From Edwardiiplasma whartonense (GTDB lineage Bacteria; Bacillota_I; Bacilli_A; Mycoplasmatales; Mycoplasmataceae), in assembly GCF_023566315.1 (NCBI RefSeq), contig NZ_JAKNSU010000001.1: DNA of 64,000 nt; one strand, written 5' to 3'. Position numbers and translations under genes: made by a program. The stretch's first letter is position 1. Every line of letters begins with the position of its first letter. A model generated the notes under the pieces. That model saw nothing but the letters and a program-made list of their open reading frames with translations. It did not search any database and was not told the DNA's origin. This document shows, in pieces, positions 49,190 through 60,001 of this stretch.

Positions 49190-49246
49190 GAGTTAATATC
49201 ACACGAGTTAACTCCTTGGCTGCAAAGCCCATTAGACCAAAAGGAG
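49190..49246 (+). promoter_or_regulatory. Structured leader of rpsF, may sequester the ribosome site
   Basis: GAGTTAACTC (49205-49214) is a perfect palindrome, and GAGTTAA also occurs at 49190-49196. CTCCTT (49212-49217) is complementary to AAGGAG (49241-49246), the rpsF Shine-Dalgarno site, and GGC/GCC can form an inner hairpin. The two pairings share bases and exclude each other. In other bacteria S6:S18 binds its own leader to control translation; that this leader does so is inference. Confidence 0.4.
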
Positions 49247-49255
49247 GATACATAA

Positions 49256-49714
49256 ATGAGAAAATACGAGATTATGTACATCTTAGACCAAGATACTGCT
49301 GAAAATACAGTAAAAGATACTAAAGCAAAGTTAGAAAAAATCTTAACTGAAAATGGCGGAAAAATTGAAGAACAAAAAGAATGAGGATTGATGGATTTCG
49401 CTTATGAAATTAATCATAAGAAAAAAGGTTTTTACTTTGTTGCAATTGTAGATACTAATGCTGAAAATATTGCTGAGTTCCAACGTGTTGCTAAGATTGA
49501 TAAAAACGTTGTACGAGAAATGGTTATTAATACTGAAAAAGAACAAGATTATGTTCAATCAGTAGAATTATCAAAAACTGATATGACTAAATTTGAAGAA
49601 GAACGTAAAGAAAGAAGAACTTTCAATAAACGCAACTTCAATAGTCGTCCTCGTCCAGAAAATAGTACTGAGGAAAACAACAATACTTCAACTGAACCAA
49701 ACAAAGAAGCTTAA
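49256..49714 (+). CDS. rpsF: 30S ribosomal protein S6
   Basis: S6 pairs with S18 on the small subunit. The 152 residues begin MRKYEIMYILDQDTAENTVK, the typical S6 start, and include WGLMDFAYEINHKKKGFYF. The tail from about residue 115 is extended, basic then rich in N, S, T and E (ERRTFNKRNFNSRPRPENST), longer than in E. coli. A UGA-Trp lies at residue 44. AAGGAGG precedes the ATG at 49256. It leads the rpsF-ssb-rpsR operon with a structured leader. Confidence 0.97.
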
Positions 49715-49741
49715 TAAAAATAAGTAAAGAAGGTAATGGAA

Positions 49742-50215
49742 ATGAATCAAGTTCAATTAATTGGAAGATTAACCAAGAATGTCGAATTAAGAGAAAATAC
49801 AAACGGAACTGCTTACTGTTTTTTTACAGTAGCAGTGAATGAGTATCGAAACGGAAAAGAACAAGCAAACTTTATTTCTTGTGTTGCTTGAGAAAATGTT
49901 GCTCGAAACATGAGTAACTTTTTAGGAAGTGGGTCTTTGGTCGGTGTTACTGGAAGATTGTCTTCAAGAAGTACCAATGATAACGGAAATTTCCAAACTA
50001 TTACCAATGTAGTTGCTGATCGTGTTGAATTTTTAGAACCAAGAAATGGCGCTCGAACTCAAACCAAAGGAAATAATAATGACTATGTGCGAAACGATTC
50101 AAACTTAGACATGGATTTGGTTAACGGATTCGAGCAAGAAGAACAACCATCATCAATTAAAAGTGAACCTAAAGAAGAACTTTTTAAAGATGATGATTCA
50201 ATTCTTTGAGATTAA
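49742..50215 (+). CDS. ssb: Single-stranded DNA-binding protein
   Basis: SSB coats single-stranded DNA and recruits repair and replication proteins. The 157 residues have the OB fold from MNQVQLIGRLTKNVELRENT to VEFLEPR (about 1-105) and a flexible linker. The C-terminus ends KDDDSILWD: acidic, but without the canonical DDDxPF tip; the last Trp is a UGA at 50207-50209, followed by Asp and TAA. An annotation with the standard code would lose the last two residues. The gene is in the conserved rpsF-ssb-rpsR order. Confidence 0.96.
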
Positions 50216-50233
50216 AGAAAAGAGAATATTAAA

Positions 50234-50458
50234 ATGATTAAAAAAGGACCAAGAAGAAAAAAACCCAATCCTTTTGCTAAGAATCAAATTAAGTACATCG
50301 ACTTTAAAGATGTTGAACTATTAAAAAAATTTGTTTCTGGTAATGGACAAATCTTACCTAAACGGGTAACTGGTGCTAGTCCTAAAGACCAAAGAAAACT
50401 AGCTACTGCGATTAAAAGAGCAAGAACCATGGGTCTTTTATCTTACGTAATTGAATAA
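50234..50458 (+). CDS. rpsR: 30S ribosomal protein S18
   Basis: S18 binds S6 on the small subunit. The 74 residues contain IDFKDVELLKKFVSGNGQIL, PKRVTGASPKDQRKLATAIK and RARTMGLL, the S18 signature. It follows ssb by 18 bases and ends just before a 16-bp stem terminator. The N-terminus is lysine/proline rich (KKGPRRKKPNPF) as in other Gram-positive S18 proteins. Length is normal. Confidence 0.97.
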   Translation: MIKKGPRRKKPNPFAKNQIKYIDFKDVELLKKFVSGNGQILPKRVTGASPKDQRKLATAIKRARTMGLLSYVIE

Positions 50459-50462
50459 CTAA

Positions 50463-50499
50463 AAAAGAACCTCCTAACATTTTGTTAGGAGGTTCTTTT
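50463..50499 (+). terminator. Strong terminator of the rpsF operon
   Basis: AAAAGAACCTCCTAAC (50463-50478) and GTTAGGAGGTTCTTTT (50484-50499) form a perfect 16-bp stem with a 5-base loop and T-rich flank. Confidence 0.93.
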
Positions 50500-50551
50500 C
50501 TTTTTTGGTAAATCAGGAGAAAATAGTAAACAGAAAGGATTGGTTTTATTT

Positions 50552-50962
50552 ATGGAAAAACGAATCGAAAGTTATGTTAATAAATTAGAAGCTGATCAAA
50601 TTACTTTTGCTCAATTTCTTCGGGATTTAAAAAAAGAATTAGGAGTATCTAGTTTAGTTTTTGATACTAAAACTGATGTTGTTGAAGCACGTTATGGTGA
50701 TAATAATGAAAAAGTTATCATGAGTGGAAATCAATGACCAAAAATTAAAGAAACTGAAGCAATCGATTTAGCAGATCACCTAGTTGATCTAAAAAAAGAT
50801 TGAGCGGCTCTATTAAATGATGAAAAGTATCACCAAGAACTAGGGGAATTTTTAAATAAATATAAATTAACAAAAGTTGATTTTAATTTAGAAAATGATG
50901 AAGTGAAGTTTTATTCTGGAAATACTCATTTAGTTGAAGGAATTGATTACGATAATCAATAA
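50552..50962 (+). CDS. Hypothetical cytoplasmic protein
   Basis: The 136-residue protein starts at ATG 50552; the TTG at 50540 would overlap the AGAAAGGAT ribosome site, so it is rejected as start. It begins MEKRIESYVNKLEADQITFA and is charged and helical in the middle (DLADHLVDLKKDW), with a short strand-rich tail VKFYSGNTHLVEGIDYD. No signal peptide, membrane segment or known motif is visible. It lies alone between the rpsF operon terminator and its own terminator. The function is unknown. Confidence 0.75.
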
Positions 50963-50966
50963 AGTT

Positions 50967-50997
50967 AAAAACAACCACTTTTAAAGTGGTTGTTTTT
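50967..50997. terminator. Bidirectional terminator between 50552 gene and giant surface gene
   Basis: AAAAACAACCAC (from 50967) pairs with GTGGTTGTTTTT across a T/A-rich loop, followed by T. It lies four bases after the 50552 gene and just before the stop of the convergent giant gene. Confidence 0.88.
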
Positions 50998-51000
50998 TTA

Positions 51001-54000
51001 TTAAATTAAACGTTTATTTTCGCTAGTTCACGTTCCAAAGGCAGTCACGATAAAGTTGTTTGTAACTCCATAAACTTGATCAGAATTAATTCCAACCAAA
51101 GTGGTTCCACCCAACTGCTCTCCATTATAGTTATAAACTCCTTTTGTTGTGGCAATAATGTTGTTCTGAACGCTGATGATGTCATCAAGAGTTAAACCAA
51201 TTAAAACACTTCCACCAACCAAATGGTTATCAAGATTGTAGACTCCTTTTGTGGTCACAATGAAATTATCACTAATAGCAAGAATATCAGCAGTGGTTAA
51301 TCCTACCAAGGCATCGCCTCCCAACTGCTCTCCATTATAGTTATAAACTCCTTTTGTTGTGGCAATAATATTGTTTCCTTGACCAAGATATTCTGATTTT
51401 TGCAAGCCTCTTAAAGGTCTGATAGGAATCGAGAAACCAAGTCAACTAGTGCTGGTTTGATAGACCCCTTTGCTAGTAGTGATGATTTTGTCACTTAATG
51501 CCCAGATATCATCAGCAGTTGGTTTCCCCAGTTCTAGAGACATAACTTGTTGATCTTGAGTATTATAAATTCCTTTTGTTGTTGCTACAGCAGAATTACC
51601 AACCATCAAGATATCATCAGCAGTTAACCCTCGAAGTTTTTGAGAGTAGTAATAAAGTTCAGCAGGGAAAAGTAAAGAACTATAGGTTCTAAAAACTCCT
51701 TTGGTGGTTACAATTAGTGATTTACCAATTGAAAGAATATCACTTTTATCAAAAGTAACTCCCGAAGAATTTAATAAACTGCCACTATCATTATATAAAC
51801 CTTGTTGGGTAACTACGACTGAGCCACTAACTCCATAAATCGTATCGTTGCTATAAGTTGTCAGACTTTTAGCAATTTCAACTCCTTGCTGATTAAAAAT
51901 TCCTTTAGTAGTGGCGATTACAGTATCAGAAAGGCCAAGAATGTCGTTTTTAGTGAGATCTTTTAAAACATATGGGGATAATTGGCGACCGTTGATGTTA
52001 TAAACTCCTCTAGTAGTAGCGATAATGTTGCCACTCATTGCTAAAATCTCATCACTACTCATCCCACTTAAAGCGTCAGCAGCAATCAGGTTTCCATCTT
52101 GATCATAAACTCCCGTACTGGTTGCAAAGAGGTTATCACTCATTGCTAAGAAATCTTCACGAGCAAGTGAAGTTACTTGCATCTTAAAGTGATAAGGATT
52201 GATATTATCAGCAGTTAAACTAAAGGTAACTTCACCTGCAACCTCAAAAGTATTAATAGCAGCATAATATCAACCATCACGTTCAATTAAATTAATTTTA
52301 GCAAGGTTGGTGTCTGAAGAAATTAATTCTGGATTAACTAAATCATCAACTCTACCCAATTTGATTTCACTAGTTTGATCAGGGTTCAAATCAGGATTAA
52401 AACTTGGAATTGTAATATCAGTTTTTGTCGCAACTTCAAAGTCATAGGTTCGAGAATTTTTCATATTATCAGCTTGGATATTGATGGTTGCTTTTCCACT
52501 TCCTGTAGCTTCAAGGAATCAATTTTTGTTAGTATCTTTTTTTGGCTCAATAACAGCGTTATTTGTTGAAGAAATTACCAGGTTAATATAATCGTTTGAA
52601 TTAAGATTCAAGTCAAGTTGATTACCAATTCAAATTTGGAGACGATCAAAAACGTGGTTGTAATCATGTTTGGCTTCAACATTCATTCCAAATGTTTCGC
52701 CAAGCATTCCAGAGGAGATAATTTTTAAAATTTCATTCCCTGCTTTTTTAGCTGTTAGAGTAAAGGTAATTAAGTGGTTATTATCATCAATCTCTTTTTG
52801 AACATCAACAATATCATTTCCATTAGAAAGAATATTAAGACTTTGCTTATCAGCATCAGGCATATCATAAGGGAAAAGAAAAACTGTAACTCTGGTGTTA
52901 ACTTCGATTGTAGCACTTTCACCAAATCGCAAAGTACTTGGCAAATTAGTAGTTTTCATTCAAGTTGATTTTGCTAGGTTAGTATAGTCAGTGTCATCGG
53001 GAGCGGACTTAATCGTTCAAGAAAATGATGTGGGAGTAGTGAGATTAGAGTTATCACTTTCAACATTAAAGTTTGCCGTTCCAGCCTTTAAAGGATTAAT
53101 GTTTATTCTTCCGCTGTTTTGATCAATACTTGCACTAATTAAACCTCGATCAATTGCATCTCCAGTTACCCGAAGGTTAACTTCTTGAGCGTAATTTTGG
53201 ACTTGTAAGATCTGGTTAATGTTAACTTTTTGACTTGTACTTACTCCATCAGTATCAATATCAACAGCAGTTTCTGGTAAAACTGTGAAAGCAACATTAG
53301 TGGTTTGGGCACTATTTTTACTATTAATAACTACACTAGCACTTCCAAGACCTAAAGCTGTAACTCTAACAATTCCTCCGTTTGCTAAATCAGAACTATC
53401 AACACTAAGGATGTCTGGATCACTACTAATAGCTACTGGATCAACCAAATCTTGATAGTTGTCAACACTAAAAGTGGTGGTTTTGCGATCATCAGTTAAA
53501 ACCAATCCACTTCTGGTTTGAGTGATGATTGTACTGATTTTTTCAAGAACAGTTAAAGTAAAAGAGGTGGAATTAATGTTATCTCCACTTAAAGTAATTG
53601 TGGTCGTTCCTGATCCAAGTGCACTGATGCTAAATTTTCCTGTTCAATCAATTTCAGAAACATCAGCTACTTGTTGATTTGATGATTCAATTTGTAAATT
53701 AATTAAATTTAGCGCACTAAAATCAGCAATGCTTAATTCGTTGACTTGACCAATTTTTAAACTTGATATTGGAGTTTGTTCAAAACTAATGTCATGTTTA
53801 GCAGGAACATTTAAACTAAATTCGTAGTTATTAATAGCATTATCAGCAGTAATAGTTGCTTGAATTGTTCCTGAAATTAATGGTTTAAAAATGATTGTAC
53901 CACTATCTTGATCAATGGTCGCTTTCAAAGCCTTGCTTGGTTGGGTAGTAATTCTAGGATTTACAAGTTGATTGAAATTAGGTAGAGTAATTACTTGGTC

Positions 54001-56214
54001 TTCACCAATTTCAGGACTTAAGTTTAAGGTTTCATTTGGAGTAGCAACATCAACTGGGGTAGCAACAGTCAAACTAATTTCTTTATTGGCTGTGATGTTA
54101 GCAGCACTAATAATTACTTTTGCCACCCCTGGTTTCAATCCTTTAATAGTAATCGTATTACCATCAACAAAATAACTTTCCACACTTAGAATCGTACTAT
54201 CACTACTTGTCACTTTTGGATCAACTAAGTTTTGATAATCAGGAACACTAATTGTTATGGTGGCACCAACCTTGATTCCTTTTGGAGTTGTAGAATCATC
54301 TAAAACAATGGTGACACGATCAGGAATAATAAAGTCAAGATCCTTTTGGTTAATGTTATCACCACTAATCATTAAAGTAGCGATTCCTGGATTAATCGGA
54401 TTAAGGGTAATATTTCCTTGATGATCATTTGTAATTGTGGCAACATTATCATCACTTGTTTGGATGTTTGGATTAATAATATCAACATAATTATCAATTT
54501 TAAGTTTGACATTTTCCCCAATTTTAGGTGTCGTGTTTAAATTCGCTTCATCATTAATTACAATATCTTCTTTTGGTAAACAAGTAATTGCAATAACTTT
54601 TTCACTAGTACTATCATCAGCACGAATGGTAATGTTTGCAGTTCCTTGGGCAATTGGTACAAGATTAATTGTTGCTGTATCTTGATCGACATTTACTCCG
54701 AGAATATCAGGATTATCACTTTGAGCACCAAGGTTAATTAGTGTTTTAGGATTTCCGATAATAATTGCTTGGGATTCACCAACTCTTGGATTTGTAATAA
54801 AGTTTGGGTTCAAAGTAGTTAAGTCTAAATTAGCTAATTTAGCATCATCAGCAACTTGAAGTTGAATTGTTTGGGGTTGAGTAATGTTAGCAGCATCAAT
54901 TTTCAAACTAGCACTTCCAGCACCTTGGCCAATCAGTCTAATCGTTTCATTAGTAGCATCGATTGAATCGACTTTAAAAACGTTATTATCACTTGAAGTA
55001 GCATTGACATTAACCATATCATTTAAATTATCAATTTTGATATCACAAGTGTGTCCAGTAATAAATCCTTGTGCCACATCATCTAAATAAGGATTAATTC
55101 TTGAAGGAATAACAAAGGGAATTATTTGTTCATTGGCGTTATCAGCTTTAATGATAATATTGGCTTTTCCTGGATTGGTGGGGATAACATTAAAAGTAGC
55201 TATTCTTGTTGTTTTTCTTTGCGTCCCCTTTTGTTGATTATCATCAGTGATGTCTGTATAAGTCAGGTTAGTGACTGTTGCAACATCAGTTTGATCTGAA
55301 GCTACAGATAAGTTTTCATAGTCATCAGCATTAGTGATATTAATCTTACTAGTTTCACCAAGTTTTGGTGAGGTATTGATTTCTGTACTATTATCATCAC
55401 CGCTGATTGGGGTTAAATCTAACTTTGGTTGAACTGATAAAGCGAGGATGCAAGCAGCAGTTTTACCCTCTTTAGTACCAGTAACGTTGTCTGCAAAGAT
55501 TCCGATACTTAAATCACCTTGGATTAATGGTTTGATAGTAATTTTACCAGTATCATAGTCAAGCGCAATTTTAGCTTTATTACTACCACCACTATCAATG
55601 CTGCCATCAGAATTCAAAACTGCAACTTGAAGGTTAGCGAAGGTTTGGGGATTATTTAAGATGATTGTTTGGGTTTTTTCAACACTTGGGGTGGTAGTGA
55701 AGTTGGTTTTGTCAAGATCGGTGTCTTCATCAAAATCACAATCATCAACCACCACCAAAGGTTTTGGATTTCCATCAAAGACATTTAACTTTTTACTTTT
55801 TGAAGAATTGTCTGTGGAAAGTAAAACATCTCCACTTCCTGATTTTCCTGTTGAAGTTACTTGAATTTCGCCATCATCACTCATTTCTGAAACGGTAAAT
55901 AAGTTTTGATCAGCAGTGGCAGTTAAACCAAGTTCTTGAGCTTTTTGGATATCGGCTTGTTCGCTAGCGACTTTAAAAGTTATTGCTTTATTCTTCGCCA
56001 TGATTGGCGAAGTTTGACTAGCGCTAATATCTTTAGCGACTTTATCGAGAAACTTATTTTCTTCCTTGACTTCTGAATTGTGATTGGTGCGGTTATGAAT
56101 AGCTACCCCAACTCCAGCTCCGACAGCTCCACCAATGATGATAACTCCTGCAGCAGTTGAGGAGTAAATAATAATCTTCTTGTTCTTTTTGCTGGTTTGT
56201 TTTTGCTTTGTCAT
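51001..56214 (-). CDS. Giant cell-surface protein: Ig-like modules plus a 35-residue GVY repeat domain
   Basis: This 1737-residue protein is one continuous frame when UGA is Trp; by the standard code it looks broken into many pieces. The N-terminus is basic (KQKQTSKKNKK), followed by one hydrophobic, Gly-rich segment (about 15-42, with AAGVIIIGGAVGAGVGVAI), probably an uncleaved anchor. Residues about 50-1340 are roughly a dozen modules of 90-110 residues with the pattern PK(I/V)GE...(I/V)...NPxxxSSD...(I/V)...G(T/K)A(N)ITI.A(D)N, like bacterial Ig-like (Big) domains. From about 1345 to the end, eleven ~35-residue units follow with IATTKGVYN and LVGLTxDDILA, suggesting a beta-propeller or solenoid. 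Its role is unknown; adhesion or ligand binding is inferred. Confidence 0.8.
51020..52190 (-). repeat. Eleven ~105-bp tandem units encoding the GVY repeat domain
   Basis: The units share TTKGVYN and LxGLTxDDIL. A block of about 54 bases starting with the codons for TTKGVYNYNG is nearly identical at 51110-51163 and 51320-51373, exactly 210 bases apart (two units), pointing to recent duplication. Confidence 0.75.
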
Positions 56215-56283
56215 TTTTCCTCCGTTTTCTTAAATTACAAGTAGAATTGGTGTCAAAATATTACTTTAATTGTTTCTTATTGA

Positions 56284-56292
56284 GATTATAGC
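56284..56292 (-). promoter_or_regulatory. Extended -10 promoter of the giant surface gene
   Basis: TGCTATAAT on the minus strand, about 70 bases before the ATG, with GGAGG directly before the start. The sequence matches the element before the 903-residue lipoprotein. Confidence 0.6.
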
Positions 56293-56426
56293 AAAGAGAT
56301 TTTTTGATTAGGATTTTTTACTTTAGAAAAATTTTTTACTTTTAAAACGATAGTTTAATTCTAATTATTGGTAATCATTAAGAAGAATTAGTAGAATAAA
56401 CTTATAAATTAAGTGAGGGAAAACTG

Positions 56427-56882
56427 ATGAAGGTAATTTTTTTAAAAGATGTAAAGGGGCAAGGATTAAAAGATGAAGTTAAAGTCGTAAGCGATGGGTA
56501 CGCTTTGAACTACTTGTTTCCCAATCATTTAGCGATGCAAGCCACTCTTGGAGCAACAAAATCTCTAAATACAAAAAAACAAATTCAGGGTGAAGAAAAC
56601 CAGTTAGCTACTGCAGAAATGAAACAACTAAAACAAAAAATTGAAGAACTAAAACCAGTTTTTCAACTTGATATTATCCAAGATAAGGCTCAGGGATCAA
56701 TTACTGCTAAAGAGGTTGTGAATTATTTAAAGGTTGAAGAAGGAATTGAAATCTCTACTAAACAATTGAAAAACTTTAATAATTTGAAAGAAGCAGGTAC
56801 TTTTAAAGTGGAGATTAACCTAGAGATGGGTGTGAAAGCAACACTTGTTGTTCGAGTAGAAAAAAAAGATAAAAAGAAATAG
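56427..56882 (+). CDS. rplI: 50S ribosomal protein L9
   Basis: L9 bridges ribosome surfaces. The 151 residues begin MKVIFLKDVKGQGLKDEVKV, then GYALNYLFPNHLA, the N-terminal domain signature, a long helix rich in Gln, Lys and Glu (about 42-75) and a C-terminal domain ending ATLVVRVEKKDKK. GAGGGAAAA precedes ATG 56427. It is followed by dnaB after 30 bases; rplI-dnaB(C) linkage is conserved. No UGA or Trp. Confidence 0.97.
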   Translation: MKVIFLKDVKGQGLKDEVKVVSDGYALNYLFPNHLAMQATLGATKSLNTKKQIQGEENQLATAEMKQLKQKIEELKPVFQLDIIQDKAQGSITAKEVVNYLKVEEGIEISTKQLKNFNNLKEAGTFKVEINLEMGVKATLVVRVEKKDKKK

Positions 56883-56912
56883 TTATAAGTTAGAAAGAAA
56901 TGGGATAAAAGC

Positions 56913-58256
56913 ATGATTGATGAAAAAGCTAATCTGGAGATTTTAAATGAAGCTGAACAAAATGTTTTAGCAATTGCGTTAAAGTCTCCCAATGCTTTAC
57001 CAGATATTTTGATTAATCTTAGTCATGATGACTTTTTTTCAGGAACTCATAAGTTGATTTTTCAAGCAATTGAAGAATTACAGATTACTAATCAAGAAAT
57101 CTCAGAAATTAATGTTGCTGACTATTTAGAAGGTAAGGGAAGGTTAGCAAAGGCGGGAAATACCTCTTATCTCTTTATGATTGCTGCGAAGTATTATTCT
57201 GATGAAAATATTGATAGTTATATTAAAATTGTTCACGAACAAAGTGCTGAACGTCAGTTGAAAGGTTTAATTAACGAAGTTTCTAACCTGACTAAAACAT
57301 CAACTAATATGCGTGAGGTTTTAGAAACAGCGCAAAACCAGTTATTAGAAATTGACTTTGACTTAAAAACCAATGATACAACTAAAATTGGTGATAGTGC
57401 CCAGGTGGTGTTAACTAAGTTAAGAAAGTTAGCTTCTTCAAAAGAAAAGTTAACAGGAATTACTACTGGATTTGCTGAGTTGGACCGGGTTACTGCAGGA
57501 TTACAAGCTCAAGATTTCATTATTTTGGCTGCTAGACCAAGTATGGGAAAAACCGCCTTTGCCTTAAACCTTGCTTATAATGCTGCAAGTGATCCTAAAC
57601 AAAAACAGAGAAATGGGGTAGTCATTTTTTCTTTAGAAATGCCTGGCGAACAGTTAACCCAACGGATCTTATCCCTAATGACAGAGGTTGAAGGTGATAA
57701 GTTACGACATGGTCAAGGAATTAAAAAAGAAGAATGAACCGAATTGGGAGTGGCTAAAGACACGCTTGATCACACTAGAATTTTTATTGATGATACACCA
57801 GGGATTAATGTTCAACAAATTCAGTCTAAACTGCATAAGTTAAAACGTGATGAAAACATCAACTTGTGTATTATTGATTACTTGCAATTGGTGACAACAC
57901 CAGGATCAAGTGGCAACGACCGTCAAAACGAAATTTCAACAATTTCGCGTCAGTTGAAACGGATTGCTCGGGATTTGGGAATAACAATTATTTGTCTTTC
58001 CCAATTAAGTAGAAGTGTTGAAAAACGGGAAGACAAACGTCCGATTATGTCTGATTTACGAGATTCGGGAGCGATTGAACAAGATGCTGATATTATCATG
58101 TTTTTATATCGTCCTGACTACTATGTCCATGATGATGGGTCGATGCCAAGTGAGGTTTCGCCAACTCAATTAGTAATTGCTAAGCATCGGAACGGAGCTA
58201 CAAAAGATATTGAACTATCCTTTTTAAAGCGATACGGAAAATTTATCGATGCTTAG
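56913..58256 (+). CDS. dnaB: Replicative DNA helicase (DnaB family; named dnaC in Bacillus)
   Basis: This hexameric helicase unwinds DNA at the fork. The 447 residues have the N-terminal helical domain with NEAEQNVLAIALKSPNALPD, and a RecA core with Walker A AARPSMGKTAFALNL (about 206-220), the Walker B-like CIIDYLQLV, LSQLSRSVEKREDKRPIMSD and LRDSGAIEQDADIIMFLYR. The length is typical (about 450). One UGA-Trp separates two parts of the frame. It starts at ATG 56913 after rplI. No intein is present. Confidence 0.98.
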
Positions 58257-58311
58257 TGGTTTTTCCTAACTTTTATCACCATCAGGCTATCTTCTTTTTG
58301 GTGGCTAATTT

Positions 58312-58320
58312 TGGTATAAT
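58312..58320 (+). promoter_or_regulatory. Extended -10 promoter of the following lipoprotein
   Basis: TGGTATAAT lies 42 bases before the GTG start of the lipoprotein gene, in the 106-base gap after dnaB. Confidence 0.6.
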
Positions 58321-58362
58321 TTACTCATTAATGAGCTTATTAAATTTCAAGGGAGAAAAGAA

Positions 58363-59874
58363 GTGAAAAAATTAATTGCGTTATTGACGGTTTTTTCTGT
58401 TGCCGGCGTTTCAGCGACTAGTGTGGTGTCTTGTGGGGTAAAGACTGATCCAATTGGTATTTATCTTGATGATGCTAAGAAAACCATTAAAGAACAAGAA
58501 ACTAATATCAATAGCATCAACTATACTGCTAAACAACTAGCAACTGCTACTAATGGTTTTTCTCAATCATATAAGGGAAGAGAAGGTTATCTGGTTAACC
58601 CAGCAATGACTTTTAGTGAACTTAATGATATGTTGTTTCGGGTAATGGCAAATGATGCAAGATTAATTACTAAACCCCAAGAAAATCAAAAACAACTTCA
58701 TGATTCTCGTGATACTTTTATTGGTCGGTTTGGCAATGATGCTGATGCTGCTTATCAATCAGTTAATGATAAGGGAATTTATACCCCTAGTGTTGATGGT
58801 TCGCGAATTTCAAGTTTAGAGTCTGATGAAAGTAAGTATTATGACCAGTTTGGTTATACTCATATTAATTCAATTAATGGTTTACATGACTTAAGTGCTT
58901 ATAGTGGTGATGTAAGTGGTTTAGCTGCCTTAAATGAATCAAAGACGGAAGCCAATAACTTGTTTGGTGCTGCTGATAACGATGCAAATGCTTTCTATGA
59001 AAGTTATCATAATAGTACGAAATATTCTAGTTTTGTTGGTGTGCGTTATGCTTTGAGTGATGATCAAAGTGGCAGTGTCTTACAAGAGTATAAAACCATG
59101 AGTTCGGTTTTTACTTACAATAAGAACGATGGTTCAATTTCTCAAGCACCAGCTTCTTATGTGAGTTATGCATCAGCTAATAATATTAAAGAAGAAGACC
59201 AAGATTCAGAAAAGACTAAACCTTTAGGACAACGCACCAAATCTGATCCTTATGCTCGTTTAATTTTGTCTGCTGCTGATAGTCTAGATCCTTTAATTGG
59301 TACTAACGCTGCACCAACGCTTAACTTACCTGATGGGCTTGATGCTGGAGGAATAATTCCAGAAAACACCACTTTTGCAGAAAAGATTAGCAGTATTAGT
59401 GCTACACCAAGTCTGGATTATGTTAATACTAAAACTAAAATTAAAGATAGTAATAATAACGATGTTGATGGTTATTCTTTTGTTTATAACCAAAATAGTT
59501 TTTATTATGCTAAAGCCAAACCAATTAAAGTCACCTATTCTTTTGCTCCTAATACTAAAACTAGTAAGGATCAAACTTATCAAATTAGTTTTAGTTTAAA
59601 CAATCTAGTCGAAGTATTTACTCCAATCGTTCAAAGCATTACCCAAACTGATGATCAAAAGAAGGACAATACTCAAAGTTATCAAGTTATTTGATTATTT
59701 AATGGTTATAAATTCTTCAACGTTAGTGATGATCGTCTTTATTCTCAAAACACCTTGATTAATAGCAAGGATAAAGAGCAAACAAAGTATCAAGCAATGG
59801 TGGAATATGAATTGAATCACCAGTTAAGAGATTTATATACTAGTGGTTGAGAAATTAAGAAAAATTCAAATTAA
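58363..59874 (+). CDS. Surface lipoprotein, non-repeat
   Basis: The 503-residue protein starts at GTG 58363 (KKLIALLTVFSVAGVSATSV, VVSCG lipobox, Cys about residue 24), so it should be lipid-anchored outside. The rest is polar, rich in Asp, Asn, Ser and Thr, without tandem repeats or a known enzymatic motif; short blocks such as SLESDESKYYDQFGYTHINS suggest an extended domain. UGA-Trp codons occur near the end, and the true stop is TAA 59872-59874. GGGAGAAAAG precedes the start. A terminator follows. Function is unknown; substrate binding or adhesion are common roles for such lipoproteins. Confidence 0.8.
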
Positions 59875-59905
59875 GACTTGCATTGAAGTCAATTTATTCA
59901 GAAAG

Positions 59906-59941
59906 AAAACAGCGAAGGTAGTATTTAATTTTCGCTGTTTT
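59906..59941 (+). terminator. Terminator of the lipoprotein gene
   Basis: AAAACAGCGAA (59906-59916) pairs with TTCGCTGTTTT (59931-59941) around a 14-base loop, with T run following. Confidence 0.85.
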
Positions 59942-60001
59942 TGTTTTTAAAATCTTGTCCTCTAAAAAACATGGTTTTCTGAAAAAAAGAAAACAGGTTT
60001 T

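Noticed and set aside
50540..50554. TTG start adding four residues to the hypothetical protein at 50552
   Set aside because: The TTG overlaps the AGAAAGGAT ribosome site; the ATG at 50552 is correctly placed after it.
52375..52400. GGTTCAAATC-like T-arm sequence
   Set aside because: It lies inside the coding frame of the giant surface gene and has no acceptor or anticodon stems around it.
51028..56214. Apparent series of broken pseudogene fragments on the minus strand
   Set aside because: All pieces are in one frame and are separated only by TGA codons, which are Trp in this genome. Read with code 4 it is one intact gene.
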